Virus record (IMG/VR): IMGVR_UViG_3300008448_013349
Coordinates: 1-53,235 of that record
Reading direction: 5' to 3' (one strand)
Length of the DNA: 53,235 nt
Source: a virus
Shown: positions 51,998 to 53,235 of the stretch, piece after piece
Layout of the letters: every line of letters begins with the position of its first letter
Numbering within the stretch: the stretch's first letter is position 1
Program-made: the position numbers and the translations under genes
Notes under the pieces: model-generated
The model's input: the letters and a program-made list of their open reading frames with translations, nothing else
What the model was told of the DNA's origin: nothing
Database searches by the model: none

Positions 51998-53235
51998 TAT
52001 AAACCGAATCTTGCTTTTTGTGTTCTAAAAGCTTGACCTGCTTCGTCTGCAGATAAAACTCTGTTATATACTTTACATAAACCCATTTGTCCATCAATAC
52101 TAAATCCTGTGTTACCTCCCCATGAACCATAAGGATATAATGTAAACACCCCTGCACCAACGTTAGCATTACCTGATGATGGTGCATCACCTGTAATGTT
52201 ATGATTTTGTGAACCACTAAATTCACCACCGTTTATGTAATAACCCATTTGTGATGAATTTGCCCAACAAACAATATGTGTCCAAGTATTATTTGATAAA
52301 TTTCTAGCAAATGATATACTATTGTCGGTAGAACCAGCATACAAATAAAAAGAACCAGGAAATATCCAAATATTATATTGACCTGATCCGTTCCATGGTT
52401 TTGTGAAAAATACACCATTGGTATCTGTTGATTTGACCCACATTTCAATTGTCATTGTTGATCTACCAATTGCACCATTAGGGGACCACGCAAAATCGGG
52501 AGCACTACCACTAAAAATTCCCATACCACCAACACCATCAAAATTAATTATACCCTCATTACTTGAACTATATGAGTATCCATTGTAAAGTGTTAATGTT
52601 CTACTATTACCACTTAAGTCTGTCATGGACGCTCCGCTACCTGGATAAGAAGCCAATGACGCTGGATCAATCCAAGCTTGTAAACCTCTGGTTATTCCAT
52701 GATATTTTTCTCTTGTTGCAAAATAATTTTGTAAAACTTCAGTTGGGGTTAATGCTCTATTATAAATTCTAACTTCAGCAATACTACCACTAAATTGTCT
52801 TGATGAACCTTCTCGTCCTATGGATAAGTTTGATCCGGATGCGCCCCCATTAGTTGTTGTTGCTGTTCCAACAAAAGTTCCATTAACATATTGATACAAT
52901 CTACCAGCTCTACCATCCCAAACAGTACACCAATGGTGCCATGTTTTTCTTGCAGAAGGGCCGTTTGTTTCATGATACCCATCAGCGCTACTACAATACC
53001 AATAGGTTGACAAATATTGATTGGATTTGTTCCAACTCATATATTGTCCGCAGTTTCCTGTTAATAAAATAATTGTTCCTCTGTCTCCTGATGTTACTTC
53101 CGACGCTGCAGCATAAATCCACGCTTCAAAAGTCCCTTGAACATTTGGTTGTGTACCACTATATGTACCAGTAATCCAAGCACCATCAAAATTCATATTA
53201 AATCCTTTAACACCATTAAATGTTGATGTGCTCAT
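51997..53235 (-). CDS. Two-LamG virion adhesin, possibly incomplete at N-terminus
   Basis: At least 412 aa. Its first visible Met codon is exactly at the right edge, so the true start could lie beyond. Two LamG domains are seen: residues ~1-178, with GTFEAWIYA, WHHWCTVWDG, YVNGTFVG, IAEVRIYNRALTPTEV; and ~179-412, with LQAWIDPAS, STMTIEMWVKS, WTHIVCWAN, YYINGGEF, GLCKVYNRVLSADEAG. Such tandem LamG proteins are glycan- or protein-binding adhesins of marine phage tails. The stop overlaps the next ATG (TAATG). Confidence 0.72.
   Translation of the reverse strand: MSTSTFNGVKGFNMNFDGAWITGTYSGTQPNVQGTFEAWIYAAASEVTSGDRGTIILLTGNCGQYMSWNKSNQYLSTYWYCSSADGYHETNGPSARKTWHHWCTVWDGRAGRLYQYVNGTFVGTATTTNGGASGSNLSIGREGSSRQFSGSIAEVRIYNRALTPTEVLQNYFATREKYHGITRGLQAWIDPASLASYPGSGASMTDLSGNSRTLTLYNGYSYSSSNEGIINFDGVGGMGIFSGSAPDFAWSPNGAIGRSTMTIEMWVKSTDTNGVFFTKPWNGSGQYNIWIFPGSFYLYAGSTDNSISFARNLSNNTWTHIVCWANSSQMGYYINGGEFSGSQNHNITGDAPSSGNANVGAGVFTLYPYGSWGGNTGFSIDGQMGLCKVYNRVLSADEAGQAFRTQKARFGL

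Overview
This 53 kb window is AT-rich, and every gene I can support lies on the minus strand. Genes are packed end to end, very often with 1-nt (TAATG) or 4-nt (ATGA) stop/start overlaps, and no Shine-Dalgarno-like sequences precede the starts. The left and right flanks carry large repetitive tail-fibre, lectin-like and adhesin-like proteins. It therefore looks like the late, virion-tail part of a large tailed-phage genome, probably aquatic or marine judged by its gene families. A Bacteroidota-type host is inferred, not proven. The support is one outer-membrane protein with a signal peptide ending in SFG|Q, a TAnnTTTG-type -7 box in front of it, and the lack of SD sites.

Layout in transcription order (right to left). 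(1) 50.2-53.2 kb: LamG and fibrinogen-like virion adhesin candidates, then three small genes. (2) 26-50 kb: a dense biosynthetic block. It has seven or eight glycosyltransferase-like proteins, two of them GT7 enzymes with a LamG domain inserted in the catalytic fold. It also has five radical-SAM proteins (three of the N-terminal-twitch type and one very large B12-binding type), a methyltransferase, a LamG protein, an interrupted aspartyl/asparaginyl hydroxylase-like gene, an SGNH-like protein, a UDP-sugar dehydrogenase-like protein and a NodU/CmcH-type carbamoyltransferase. (3) 16.5-26 kb: an iron/2OG-type oxygenase, APS kinase with a minimal ATP-sulfurylase-like nucleotidyltransferase, three sulfotransferase-like proteins, DUF2061 and DUF2892-like membrane proteins, a flavin-dependent halogenase with a DUF6445-like partner, a P-loop kinase, a nucleotidyltransferase, a protein with a C-terminal Hint (intein-like) domain, and two SGNH-like proteins. 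(4) 6.6-16.4 kb: a 2141-aa long tail fibre followed by three paralogous ~370-aa adhesins. (5) 0-6.5 kb: two tail-associated proteins of unknown role, a radical SAM / U32-like / methyltransferase trio, an outer-membrane barrel plus inner-membrane DUF401-like permease pair, and a partial gene running off the left edge.

How it fits together (inference): fibres and lectin-type adhesins bracket about 33 kb of enzymes that make or modify sugars and peptides, by sulfation, carbamoylation, halogenation, hydroxylation, methylation and radical chemistry. The simplest reading is a phage-encoded factory that decorates the virion fibres or the host surface glycan. The sequence does not show which. No tRNA, rRNA, CRISPR array, integrase or insertion sequence was seen. 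No stretch over 300 bases lacks a gene once the small ORFs listed here are counted.
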